A DNA stretch of 64,000 nt from Aphrophora alni (lineage: Eukaryota > Arthropoda > Insecta > Hemiptera > Aphrophoridae), in assembly GCA_963513935.1 (NCBI GenBank), contig OY740772.1:99839340-99903339 (forward strand). Direction: 5' to 3'. The notes below the pieces were generated by a model that was not told the DNA's origin, did not search any database, and saw only the letters and a list, made by a program, of their open reading frames with translations. Of this stretch, positions 1 to 12,900 are shown piece by piece. A program made the translations under genes and the position numbers. How positions within the stretch are numbered: position 1 is the stretch's first letter; the number at the start of each line of letters is the position of its first letter.

Positions 1-12
1 AGTGAATAGCGC

Positions 13-51
<39 letters not shown>

Positions 52-1526
52 GAAAACACACACAAAAAATTGACTCAGCACAGATCCATCCTAGATCAAA
101 ACAATTCAGTCTTCTTCTTTACTCTACTGATTGAGAAAGTGAACAGTGTTTACGAAATGTTTCAGAACTTTCGTGTTTGTGTGTGTGTGTGTGTTTTCTT
201 ACTTGTGTACTATTAGGTAATACCAAGGACCACTTTCCAAGGTAAGCCTGTCTCCTGTCCATACAAAATCTAACCAATCTAAATAGGCTATGTACCCTAT
301 TAAATTGTAACCTAAAATCTATATATATATATATAAAGATAAGGTTTAAAGTTAATGAATCTAGGAAAGCAATATATATATATTTAAATAGAGGCAAAAT
401 ACGCCGGATTTTATCATGACTTTTTTCTTCAAAAACTAATGAATTAATTTCACAGTTTGTTCTAATACAATACAAATCAGAATGTTGCTAATTATTAATA
501 ATTATTAATAAAAATATAATTATTAATAATATAATTAATTATTATAATTATTATAATATATTTAATTAAATAAAAATATAATATACAACTGTACAAAATG
601 TACAGTTTAATATAATACAGTAAAGAAATTTAAAATTACAATAGTTATTTGTTAGTTTGATCATAAGTTAGTTTGATGGACACACATTATACATCATAAG
701 ATAAAACAAATTACTTATTCTAAAACTTGTTTAACACCTCTGCTTGAGCATTAGAAATCTATACACAGATGACAATAAAATTATAGTATACATTGATAAA
801 AGTAAAAATTAGTAGTTATGAATAAGATGAGTTGTGCTTGTAGTTAGAATATTGTCATGTCCACATCGATGTACTAATGTAGCACATCTTCTGACATTCT
901 TACCTGAAATAAATCAAGTGATCTTTTTTAGGCCTACCAACAAACAAAAGATTAGTTGGCAAATGGAGAGGAAGGAGAGTGCTCCCACTACACTTTAACG
1001 AGCAGAGCTGTATCAAAGGATAAGTAGGAAAAGCACAGCTGAGTAATGGGAAAGAACGTGATGGGGGAAGTTGGTCATAGATACAGACTTGCTCTATGTA
1101 AATCTATAATTACATGGTGTGCTGATGAAAGTCAAATTTTTACGAAACCACTATACTTCTCTGTATAAAAACTAAAAACTTTCATTAATTTTCCCAATTG
1201 CAGTACAATTAGTGTTTGAGTGAAGCGTTCATTTCAAAACTTAAACCTATATTAATTACTCAAAAATACTTTTACGTATAATACTTTTCAAAAATAAATA
1301 CTATACAAAATTTTCCACTGTTTGCTGAATTAAAAATTTATTTTACCTTTACAGTTTGTTTACTTCCTAAGTTTTAAATGTATTTTATGCCAGAAGCAGG
1401 AATACTGAGAAAAAAATACTTCATACAAAGTCAGTACAAAAGAAAATTTGACTGATAATATTTCAAAAATCTTTTCTGCGTGTTGCACCAAAAATATTTA
1501 AAATAGTACTGTAGAAAGTCATTAAA
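1..1526. other. Downstream flank of Hip1, no gene seen
   Basis: AT-rich sequence with an (AT)n run at about 18-46, a (TG)n run at about 176-193 and short AT-rich stretches at 310-335 and 370-390. The longest open frames are low-complexity and show no motif I recognise. No gene or mobile element can be supported here. Confidence 0.6.
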
Positions 1527-2352
1527 CAGGACTTCGTTTAATCCAGACATCCTTAAGAAATAATAATGATAATCAAAATTACTAATAAAAAGATAAGTTA
1601 CGAGCATGTGGCTACGTTTATGTATTAATGGTGAATATCAGTGGCAGATTGTTCATCTACTGTGATTCTCCCACCTTCACTACCCCTCCCCAATGGTTTT
1701 ATTTATTTTTGTATGAGTGTGCATGTGTGAATGTGAAACTGAACCTTTCAAAGTCAGTCAGTGATTCCGTTTGTTACGTTGCACATTGAGCCTTGTATTT
1801 CACTGTTTTATTTAATTCATGGTTTTGAAACGTTTATACATTGCTTTTAGTGTGTGGTATTATATCGTTGAGTAAGACCTCTGAAGACAAAAAAGTAAAT
1901 ACAAGACTCTCATTCTTCATGAAAAACAATGCGTCATAGAAAAACTTGTAAAGTGAATATTTGTGGTAGGCCATTTGTATGGTATGTGAGTTTAATAGAC
2001 TATTTCAGACATACGGAAGAAAAAGGATGATTTACAATAATCTTTTCTGTAAAATTTACGGAAATGAAAGCAAGTGCTGTGAAAACAATGTGGGTACCTG
2101 CAGATCAATCTCTGGATGACACTGTTTATAAATGGTTTTCTCAACTTCATTTGTCTGGTTAGGCGTGCAAGAGACTGAAATTCAGACTACAGCAGACAGA
2201 TTATCTTAAACAGTTGGGCATTCAACATCTGCTTCTTTTCTACTGGGTATGTTAGTTATACCTTGGGTCATATTGTTAAATTTTTTTAATCCACATTTTC
2301 ATTAATTCAAACAACTTAAATCACCAATCTGTCTGGATTGAGGTTCACAGTA
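1527..2352 (+). pseudogene. Relic of a Tigger/pogo-like DNA transposon
   Basis: Around 2105-2250 the plus strand can be read as a fragment containing SLDDTVYKWFSQ, which resembles the CENP-B-type DNA-binding segment of Tigger/jerky transposases (consensus-like SLDDxxxxWF). Frameshifts and stops break it on both sides. The proposed ends share an imperfect inverted repeat: TTAATCCAGACA near 1539-1550 and its approximate reverse complement near 2325-2350, similar in layout to Tigger termini. It has no coding capacity now. The boundaries are my estimate from the imperfect repeat; the family call rests on a short motif. Confidence 0.4.
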
Positions 2353-2613
2353 TCTATTAACTTAAGATAATTAATTAAAAGAGTAAGTTTTAAGTACTCA
2401 TTTTAAAGTTTGGGTGTAAAATAACAAGAGATCGAAGATTTTTGTAAAATAATTATATAAACAACTTAAACTTATTGTATTTAGTCAATATGATTATTTG
2501 TCTATGCATACATATAAAGATCGAAACTATGATTATATATATTGTAAGTCTATATATAATGGGGATAAGTATAATAAGGTAGTGATGAATTAAGACAAGT
2601 AACATTAAAATTG

Positions 2614-3331
2614 TTTTTTTTTTCATTACTGTTGAGACCGATGGTTCTTGGTGGAATTCCATGTTTAAAGATAATAAAACACAATTATTTATTTTGTATA
2701 TCCACTTATAATTAGTCTAGCCGACCAATGGTTTCGCCTGTTAAGGCATTGACGAGGCTGTATTACAGACTGAAGAAAAAAGACAAAAACAGAAAACCTT
2801 AAAACTAGAGGGTGGGAGTTAGGATACAATGAATGGAAGGTTGGGGAAATACCCGGCCTGGGCAATGACCATAGGAACAATACATATTGGGAAAACCAGT
2901 TGATTGTTCTAAGTACAAATAACTTTTAAAGGTTTTACTAATGGAGAGTTATACAAATCTAACTGGTCATTTAAAACTAAATTAGGGTTACAGTATCTTA
3001 TTCTTTTAATTTCTAAGCTCTCCAAAGCATTCAATTTCCTACCTTTATTATCAAAATGTAATATTTTAAAATCTACACTCGAATTAAAATCAGACACTTG
3101 ATGTATTCTTAAATGATTTGAAAAACTGGAATCTTCATATCCTATTCATTTCCACTTCCATTCATTGTATCCTAACTCCCACCCTCTAGTTTTAAGGTTT
3201 TCTGTTTTTGTCTTTTTTCTTCAGTCTGTAATACAGCCTCGTCAATGCCTTAACAGGTGAAACCATTGGTCGGCTAGACTAATTATAAGTGGATATACAA
3301 AATAAATAATTGTGTTTTATTATCTTTAAAA
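2614..3331 (-). mobile_element. 5'-truncated Penelope-like retroelement end with inverted 3'UTR copy (fold-back)
   Basis: Read on the minus strand the unit ends in a poly-A (the T run at 2614-2623). It carries the last codons of an open frame (2909-3118), then about 285 nt of 3' untranslated sequence. The sequence 3156-3331 is an inverted copy of part of that untranslated region (arms about 2662-2840 and 3156-3331), so the insertion folds back on itself. The coding remnant includes KILHFDNKGRKLNALE and a LNDQLDLYNSPL-like end, which I recognise as similar to the C-terminal (GIY-YIG side) end of insect Penelope-like reverse transcriptases; this is recognition by eye, not a search. A related copy lies at 44.5-45.2 kb. 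Such 5' inverted partial copies are typical of twin-priming or Penelope-type insertions. Confidence 0.55.
2909..3118 (-). pseudogene. C-terminal coding remnant of the Penelope-like element
   Basis: About 69 codons open on the minus strand, ending at a stop at 2909-2911. The residues fit the extreme C-terminus of a Penelope-like element protein (aspartate-rich SDFNSSVDFKILHF, then KLNALESLEIKR). There is no start codon; the upstream part was lost when the copy was truncated and joined to an inverted 3' untranslated segment. It is not a functional gene. Confidence 0.45.
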
Positions 3332-3574
3332 TTGTTAATCATAAAATGTATCAATGAGTTGTTTTTGATAGTTCTAGCATGTAAGTGATGTTACCCTTTA
3401 TGAACAAATTACTGTAATAATATGGCCTAGTAGACTGTGATTATATTACAGAGTAAAGTCGGTAAACACTATTATCAATATTCAATTAAAATAATTGCAC
3501 TTGCATAATACAAATTTTATGAACAATCTTGATACAGTATTTGATGTTATGATGGGTGAAATCTTGGCAACTCG

Positions 3575-3580
3575 TTTATT
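3575..3580 (-). promoter_or_regulatory. Candidate Hip1 poly(A) signal
   Basis: AATAAA on the minus strand, about 210 nt beyond the Hip1 stop codon. It is the first canonical hexamer I see downstream of the stop. In DNA this AT-rich such hexamers are common by chance. Confidence 0.3.
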
Positions 3581-3791
3581 AATTTTTGTCCAAATTTCAC
3601 AATTATAAATGAATTTCCACAGAAAAATATTATTTTTTTCTTTATAAATAGTGTAAACTTGACTAATACAATATTTTAACTACTCCCACTTTAACAACAT
3701 TATAATCAACATAAATATTAACAACAGAGAAGAAATTCATAATTATCGGATTAAGAAGTGCAGTAGTCTTTGTGGGACGGACCTACCTGAT

Positions 3792-3955
3792 TCACAATGG
3801 TGCCTCATCTGTTTCTCCAGCCAACTGATAATGGTGTCGACGTAATGCAGAAAGTTTTAATCTTTCTTTCTCTAACCCAGATTCAAGTTCTAATACTCGC
3901 ACTTGTGCTTCCATTTCTAATCTCTTTGCTTGATGTAGACTAAGACCAGAGACAT
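3792..3955 (-). CDS. Hip1: Hip1 last coding exon (I/LWEQ C-terminus, stop)
   Basis: Encodes 53 residues plus the TGA stop (3792-3794): VSGLSLHQAKRLEMEAQV, then a charged helix ending LAGETDEAPL. This matches the closing helix of the I/LWEQ domain. The upstream exon ends in phase 1, so this exon must supply two bases. Three AGs in a row (after 3969, 3966 and 3963) are all in the wrong phase; the next AG, in CTAG just before 3955, restores the frame and gives VEDSDVSGLSL. The start is therefore chosen on phase, not on splice-site strength. Confidence 0.85.
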
Positions 3956-6900
3956 CTAGTTCTTCTGCTCAAGAACAGAAAAAATTTAGTCTCTCTCTCT
4001 CTCCCTCCACAGTGAACAAATGTAATATTATAATTGTAAAAATAGTTAAACTAAATAAGTCAAGACTATAATGGAAAGGGCAAGAGCATTTTAGTAGCAT
4101 GCATTGAATCTAAATTTGGAATAGAGTAAGATATTGAAAGTGGACCGAAAAAAAGAACCAAAAAGGGGAAGACTGAAAGGAAAGGATGTCGGAAAAGTAG
4201 ATGAGTTCAATTATATTCCGAACATGATCAACACCAATGGTAAGATTCAAGAGGAGATACAAAGGATATGAAAGAAGGCCAATTTTACAACATTATGAAG
4301 CATATAATATGGCAATGAAATATAGAGAAAAGAAGCAAAACAATGATATATAAAGTGTACACTCAACCAATTTTAATATACAAATGAGAGTGATGAACTT
4401 AGATGAAGAAAGACCTGAGCAGATTGCAGGTGAAAGAGATGAGAATTTTGAGCAGAATAAAAAAAATGTTATAAGAAGAAATAGAAGATGTTATAAAAAG
4501 GAATAGAAAATGTTACAAGAAAGAATAGAAGATATTATAAGAAAGTATAGAGAAAAGTATGAAGACTTTCGAAACAGGCTGAGGTTGAATCGCTGAAAGA
4601 GACAATCAAAAGAAAAGTTTTCAATGATTTGGGCACTTAATGAGGATGGAAGAAATCAGAATGCCTAAAAGAGAACTAGAGAGAATAGAAAAGGGAGAAG
4701 GATCCTATGGGAAGTACATGAACAAGATGGAAGGTTAAAGTTCTGGAAGATATGCAGTCCCTTAAAGTAGACTGGAAACAGATGGAAAAGAGGTGTGGAG
4801 AGATCGTCGGAATGGAATACATAGTACCAGATGACCTGTATGTCAAAAGTGAAATAATTACTGATATAACCATTTTGAAATAAAGATAGATATAATCCAT
4901 TCATATACTTAATTAAAATTTTCTTTTATAATAACAGATAAATAATGTAATTGAGTCTTAGATTTGTCTTACTGTACAAATAATCCGATATTCTGATCCG
5001 CCATATAATTGTGAGTCAATTATATCTATATTCGTGGGTTTTAAAATAATACTTAACTTGACCAATATTATCTTGTCTCACAAACAAAAAAATAATATGA
5101 GGCTTCATCTCAGTGCAGAATGGACTAGCTACTACACATGGCTTAAATTTAGCAAAACTATTCATTTTCAGCCTAAAACATAGAGATATATTAACTAAAA
5201 AAGCAAGAAAAATAAAAAGTTCAATTACTTTTAGGTCATTAACCTTCATTACCTAACAAAATATCTCTGAATTTCAAGAGATATATTCAGAGTCAATAGT
5301 TTTTAAAGAATAATAAACAAGTTGCTTATCTATTGAGCAAAATTTAATCAAAATTTTAGTCAATTTTTAGGGGGTAAAACGGATTTTTTTTTGGTTTTGC
5401 TAATCACAATATGATAGTTTTAGACAGATATACAATCATTTGTAAAAACCACTTATACTAATTAAAACTAAAAAACCAAACTTCTTGGTGCAACAGTCCA
5501 ACAGTCTATTCGCCTTTTCAGTTGTATAATGTCTGGTTAGCACATCGAAATTTCAATCGCTGTTGTTATAGCCTTCTCAACCAGAGTTCACTACTAATTA
5601 CAACTACCCAATTTTCCTCACTAATTTTTGGATCAACTCCGTAAATATGTGAGTCTCCATAGAGATTGAACCCTGAACTTCTTATTCGTGAAGACAGTGT
5701 TTTAACCATTAGACCAACTGGAGGCTCCACTAACACTCACTAATTCTTTAAAAAAACATTTCTAAATATTAATTTGAAATCTAATATTTATTATAACATT
5801 TTTATTTTACCTTACTATTTGATTTAAACAGAGCCCCTGGTTGGTCTCGTAACAAGAGCTCTCGCCATGTGAACAAGAGATTCTGGGTTCGATTCCCATG
5901 GTGGCTTAATAACATTTCGCTGTTGATCCAACATAGAGAGGAAAAATAGAGAGTTTTATGATTAGTAGTGAAAATTATAGTAGTTAGAATTAAGGCGACT
6001 GGTACTTCATGTGCTGATCACACATCACCCGATAAAAAAGAATTTAACAGGCCTAAATCCACAATAGACGATTGTGTTAGGGATTTATTTATTATTATTA
6101 ATTTTCCTTGTTTTAAACAATATCATCAAATAAACACTTATTACATAACAATAAACTAACCTGAATCTTCAACCAATTGACCACAAGCCTTAGCAGTAGC
6201 AACCACACCACCAGTAGCATGTGTTACATCCTTAGATGCAGCAGACAATGAATTTAAATTATTACTGTTTCGCTCCGCCTTCACTCTACTTGCTACTACT
6301 AACTGCGCTGTACTTGCTGCGATACCCTGTGAAGCTACAATCAACTTCTCCATTTTTCCTTCGCCACTCACCACCTCATCTGCTGCTGTTCTATTAACAC
6401 ATAAATTAAATAAAAATAATAGTGTTTTAGAATGTTGGGTAAATGTGTGGACAATTCGCAATTGAAATTGAATTTGTAAAATTTGTAAATGCTCTAATTT
6501 CCACAATAAGCGATCTTTCAATGAGTACATCATCTCCAGTTGTAACTCTGTTTGTGCACTTGTAACGACTGAAGATGATGATTTAGTTATTGTGTAATAC
6601 CAAAAATGGTAATTTTAACCTAAATAACCAAAAAATGGTTATATTGAGATTTGAATATTTAAAGTAACCCGGGAAACGTTAAAGTTGAATAAGGGAGGGG
6701 GTTTTAGAAGTCAAAAAGATGACTCAAAAATATAGATTATTAAAACTAGGGTAATAAAAGAATTAAATATAGGTTTCCAAAATAATAATGTCATGTATAA
6801 AAAATTAGTTATAAGTTGTAATAAATATTTAGGTAATATTTATATTGTTAGGTAAAATAATTTGAACCGTGTCAGTGTTGCTAGGTGTGAGAATAATTCT

Positions 6901-9900
6901 CGCATACGTTGCAGATTAAATAGGACGCTTGGTTGGGAAGCTGGACAAAGAGACATGTGGTTTAGAGTCTTAAGGGGACAGTTGAGTAAGTCAGACGTGT
7001 TTTCAATTCAAAGAAACTTTTTCAAAAAGTAGTGAATATGTGATAAAAGAGTCTTAAGAGGGAGTCTGGCGTGATCAGATGTATTTTTATATATATAAAC
7101 TTTTGTAATATGTAGTGAAAACGTTTAGCAGTCTAGTGAAACGTTCAAGTTAGTCAGACGTTGTCTTGTGTAGAGAATTTTTATAAAATGTGGTAAATAC
7201 GTTAAAAGTAGCCTTAAGATCAATCTAAAATTGATCTAAGTGACACTCGTTCGAACTTTAATCATGATACTAACAGACATTGAGTTATTTGAACAATAAA
7301 ATAATGAATTCCGTACAGCAAAATGAATCGACCATGTCAGCGACTCGACACGAGACGAGATGTATTGTCTACAAGACGGAAACAAGGAATTGTGATTTTA
7401 ACTAAAAAAAACGTGCCTGGTATACACGTTAAGACTTTATTTCTAAAATCATTTTTGTCTATAATAGGATAATAATTTTTTAATGTTTAGTTATAAGTTT
7501 AATTGAAAATCTGGAGTTTAATATTGAGACAATGTCTTATATTGTAAAACATGAAATTACTAAAGTAGAATCCTCTTTTTAAAATAGATAAATTAATGAA
7601 ACTTTATCTAATTTGCAGAACTAAATTACTAATTACACTAATTCAATTAAATGAACAAAAAATCTTTTTACTTTTTCTTTTGAGTTGCAACTAAAAAATA
7701 AATTTCATGAATAAAATTCAATTTGATTTTTTTATAAAGAAATATGAGGATGTATTAAGCTATGATTTCTGAATATGAATGTTTAATAATATTTGATGAT
7801 AACCTTGTATAAATGTTTTAATATTTGCATTTCAATAAAACATGTTAAGTTTCAGCACAACACTTAAGATTTCTTTATTTCATCAAGAACCACTGAAGTA
7901 CACTTTTAAAAGGACTTGCGACCCTGAGAGATTTTAATCATAATAACAATTAACTTCTTTCTTTTCTAAATTGGTAAGCTAACGCTTCCTGGCGCCCATA
8001 AAAAGCTTGGCAAAAGTTTATAAATAATAATAAAAATAAAATCATTTTTTTATATTTTTTTAATAAAAATAAGTACTCTTCAAGTACGACAAAGGCTCAT
8101 TTTTTATAACTATTACAAGTGTCGCTCAACTCGGGGCTGTATTCTTATATTGAAAAATATAAGAATATAAGTCGAAAAAACAGTGGTTTCTTGGTGGATT
8201 AGAAATTCTTATCAAAAAGGTAAGAATATTCATAGTCAACATAAGAATAAGAATGTTCTCTCTAAAAAATTTTTTAATAATAAGTAGATAAGTAATTTTA
8301 AAATAACCAATTCTAAATTTAAAGTTTAAATAATAATAATAACTAAAAATGGAGGGAGATAATAATAATAAGTTAATAACTAATGTAGAGAGGATTAATG
8401 CAGAAGGTGAAGCAATAAAACGGGAAGTTGAAAAGTATTTTTTAAACGTAAATAAAGAGTGTAGTGTAAATTTAGCAGCAAAGAGTAGTGATGGGAGAGT
8501 TTGTAACCTATGGTGGATAACAATGAGTAGGGAAGAATTAGAAAAACAATGGCATGTAAGGTTAGGACAAAATTTAATAGAAAGGGAATCTGAATTTAAA
8601 AAAGAAATAAAAAACATGATATTAGCTGGGTTTGAAGCGAGAAATGAAAGTTATAAAAAAATGAAGGATAGGCTATTAGAAGAAGCACCTCCCGTAACTA
8701 TGGTAGCTGTAAGAGTGATAACCAATAAAGCAGAAAAAGATGATTATTATTGTAAATTTGATAATATAAAGAATGAGTTTTTTAGTAATAATAATAAAGT
8801 AAACAATGAGGTAGATAATGATGAAAATTTAAAAGTTAAGAAAAATGGTGGGGTTAGTGATTTTGATGGAATAAATAAAGTTTTAAGTGATTCAGTAAAT
8901 AATAATAGTAATTTGGTAAAAGAAGATCAAAATTTAAAGAAAATGGAGGGTACTAATAATAATAATGATAATCTAAGGGCTGAACAGGTTAGAGTAATTG
9001 AACAGGGTAAAGTAGATAAGGGTGTAATAAATAATGATCAGGGTAAAGAAATTATCAAAATGTTAGAATTACTTTTGAAAGAATCAGAAAAGATGATGAA
9101 TAAATTGGATAACTTTAATCAGGAATCAAAACAAGAAAATTTAGAATCAAGACAAGAAAAATTAAAAATTGAGACAATGGTTAAGCCTAATATGAGTAAG
9201 AATGAGTGTGTTGTGAATGATGGTTTAAGTCAGATTAAGTCCAAGATGTTGGGGGAAATAGAAAAGTTTGGGCAAAGTATGAACAGTAAATTTGAGATAG
9301 AAAAATTAAAAATTAAAATAATGAATAGGCCTAAGATATGTCAGAATGAATCTTTTGAAAACAATGAGTTAAAACAGTTAACAGGTAATGTTGAAATTAA
9401 GAAAAATGATGGGGTTACCAATTTTGATGGGGTTAGAGAGATTGTAAGTGATTTAAATAACAAGGGTAAAATTAAAGTAAATGAATGTGTGAATAAGATA
9501 AATGATGTAATAATAAAAGAGTCAGCTGTTTGTGTAAGAAGGCAAAACTTTTGTAGTAATGCAAGCTTTGAAAACTACGTAATGTTGAAATTTACAAGTA
9601 TTTTTAAAATTCAAGAAAAAAAAATTAAAAGTTTTAGTGAACAGTATAATGTTGAATGTGAATATAAAAATGGGTGTGTGAAAGAGATTTTTGTAAAAGC
9701 AAAGGAGTATGATAAGGTTAGGAATGCTAAGCTGACAGATGACAAATTTGGGTCATTAGATTCTAAGATGTTTGAGAGAAAGAGAAATGTAGATATGTCT
9801 GTAAGGGAGAAAGAGAAAAGTATTTTGTCAATACTCAGAGACAATAACAAAGTGGGATCTTTTGTTAGGAAAGGGTCTGTTGTGATGACTAGGCTAGACA

Positions 9901-12900
9901 CACTGTCCGTGTGGACAGAGGTATTTAACCCTAGAGATAGTTACAAAAATCAAATCATGTACTTTAAAATTTTTCACCAATCTGGGAACCATCGTAAAAA
10001 ATGTATAATTTATAATTGAGTTGTAATCAATTGAAATTTGGAACGACTGATAATAATGTAAAGACATTTTATAATGACACGGACTTGATTTTGAAAAATA
10101 ATTAATAAAAAGTAGTTAAGATTTTGTTAATAAGTAAGTTTAAGTTTGAAAATAAATAATTAAGAGTTATGAATACTAATAATTTGTGTGTACTGATAAA
10201 TTTTGTAAGCTAAGACAGAAATATAGAAAATAATTATATGCCAAGCTAGTATGATTAAGAAGAAATAATATTTAGAAACGTTTAGGTATTTGCTAAGTGA
10301 AAGATGCAAGATTGTTAGTGAATAACCGAGTGTTGTTTGTACTAAGATAAATATTGATTTTACGTGACATAGATAAGATAGTTAGTTCGAAGCGAGGATT
10401 CAGAGTAGTGTTGAAGAAAAAATATTCAATATTAAGTAGGTAGATTCAATATTAAATATTCAATAAAATGTGACGAGAGAGAGTTGAGATTCATTTGCAG
10501 ATCGTATTGGAACCAAAAGGTCTTCATGTCTTATCAGTAGACAGATAAGGATTGTCTCATATCGAGGGGACTTGTTTATGCTTAAACCAGGCCTAGAATT
10601 CCTTTGCATGACATTAAGACGAGATACAGCGTGTGACAGAATTATTGTTCTGAAAATAAAAAACTTTTGACGTATAATCGAAAATTAACTTGCGTTTTCA
10701 AATAAAAAACTACTTAAATAAAGGAAAATTGGTTTTAAATAAAGTAAATAAGAACGAAAGTAGATTACTTAAATAACTTTAATAGAATTAAAAGTAAAGT
10801 TTCTAAGTAAAAAACTTAGAATAAGTTTTAAAAATAAAATTTCTTTTTGAATTTGAATAATAACATCTAGAAAGGATTACATAAACAGAAAATCGACGAT
10901 GCTAGTAATAAACTTGGTAAAAATAAACATTATTTCAACTTCGGATGATACGATTTGGATGAAATTTTTTATGAATTTTAAAATTTTCTTCGTGTAGATG
11001 CATTTAAGGAGTACATGAACAATTGGGAGGAAGGTAGGGTAACGGTAGTCGAAAACATGTCTTATTCTTAGAAATAAGGCATGTAGACAGCATTAAAGGT
11101 GTATTGTGGTTGTAAGGTTGTGAGGTGGGCTTTATTCTGAACTGAGTAGGAATTTTGCATTTCAACCTTCTCACATCTGAAGATCATAATGCAGACTTCA
11201 ATGTAAGTGTCTAAAGTTGTAATCAGAAGGATACAAAGTGTAATTAAGTCGACAAGAAGTGTCGTGGATATTGGAGATGATAGGAGAATATACAAGAGAC
11301 TACTAAATAATTAAAATTTGGATAAAAAAGTAAATTTTGGAAAATGATGAGTTAAAATTTGTAAAAGTTTTAAAATTAAAATGTTTTAAGTAAAATTGAA
11401 AGTATTTTTGATAAGATGATGGAGAATTTGTAACAACGGTAAAGACAAAAATAATTTGATATAATATTACATAGAATTTCCATGTAATGATACTTTAGAC
11501 AGATGATAGAAGAAAGATAAAGTGTAGTGTATACAGAACTGATCAATCTGTATATATACAAAATAAAACCGGACGTGACATTATTAGGGAGTAATTTAGT
11601 AAGAAAGATAGTAATTTTTAAATATATATAATAGATTAAGAGTAATAATGCTTGGCTTATATGTAGAAAGTATTTGATATTTGTTTACAAAAGTTAAGAA
11701 TAATAAAATAAGTAATTATATGCAAAATATTGTTAGATTTAAATAATTTGAGATTTGAAAGGTGACTTGTAAAGGAATTGAGTGGTTTTCAAGAGGCATT
11801 GCTAAGATGATAATAATATTGAAGTTTTTTGTTTTTTAATAATGAAATGGTAATAAAATGAATAATGGAGTTAAAGATGATAAAGTTTTTGTTTTTTAAA
11901 GAAGGAGATATAATTAATAAATAATATAATATGAAGAGAATCTATGTGGTTTTGCCAAGACAGATAATAATTAAGTTTTTTAAGTTTTTTGATGTTAAAT
12001 AATGAATAAAGGAGGTTAAGTTCTTGTTTTTTAAAGGAAGGAGTAGTAAATTGATAATGATAAGAGAGATTTTGATGAAATTTATAAATAAAATAAACAA
12101 TTAATGATTTTTTGATAAATAATGTTTGAATTTAAAACAATAGATGATGGTGAGAAGTTATTTGATAAAGGTGTCTAAAGATTTTGATGAAATCAGATGT
12201 TAGCTGGGAAAGCAATGATAATTTTTTATTTTTATAAGTTTTTTGTATTTAAGTGATTGAGGACAAAGGAGATTTTAATGAAGTAATTTAAATGAAAGAA
12301 TTTTTGAGTTTTATATGAAGATGATGACTTTACAGAATTGTTGAGTAAAGTGGTATTTAAAATGAAGTTGTTCTGTTAATAAGCTTTTATAAAAAGAGTA
12401 GTTAGGTTGCATTAATGGTAAAATTTAGTTTTTAAGAGGTTTTTTGAATACTGCGATGAAATAAAGGAAATATACGACGATTTTAATGAAATAAAGGAAA
12501 TATGCGACGATTTTAATGAAATAAAGGGAGATTTGAGGAATTCTACGAAATACGGCGATTATTATGATTTTTAAAGGAAGCTACGTTGAAATAAAGAGAT
12601 TATTTATACAAATATGTAGGTAACCCGCGAGGTCTGCATAAATAGATGATGAAGAGTTTTTTGGGGATTAATGCAACTTGAATTATTAAAATATGAAAGA
12701 TAAGATGGAAATAATTTTAAGATAAGGTACTAAAAGATGATACAATTGTAAAGAGGTAATTTTGAAATAGATGAGATGAGTTTATAAGTGATTTTTTTTT
12801 TAATAATGATGTTATATTTTTTTGAATTTTAGTTGAAGAGAGGAGTTTTTGGTAATTGTAAAATCAGTAGTTAACATGTTGTCCCAGCGAGACAAAGAGT

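Noticed and set aside
119..475. 118-codon minus-strand open frame
   Set aside because: Low-complexity translation across AT and TG repeats, no motif, no splice or start context.
5831..5910. tRNA-like sequence with a good B box
   Set aside because: It does not form a full cloverleaf and continues into a body shared with a second copy, so it is a SINE head and not a tRNA gene.
8126..8617. 163-codon minus-strand open frame
   Set aside because: It overlaps the LTR element's 556-codon ORF on the other strand and is hydrophobic, as expected for the reverse complement of A-rich codons.
12456..12530. Tandem 30-bp repeats considered as a CRISPR-like array
   Set aside because: There are no spacers between the units and the context is a eukaryotic retroelement.
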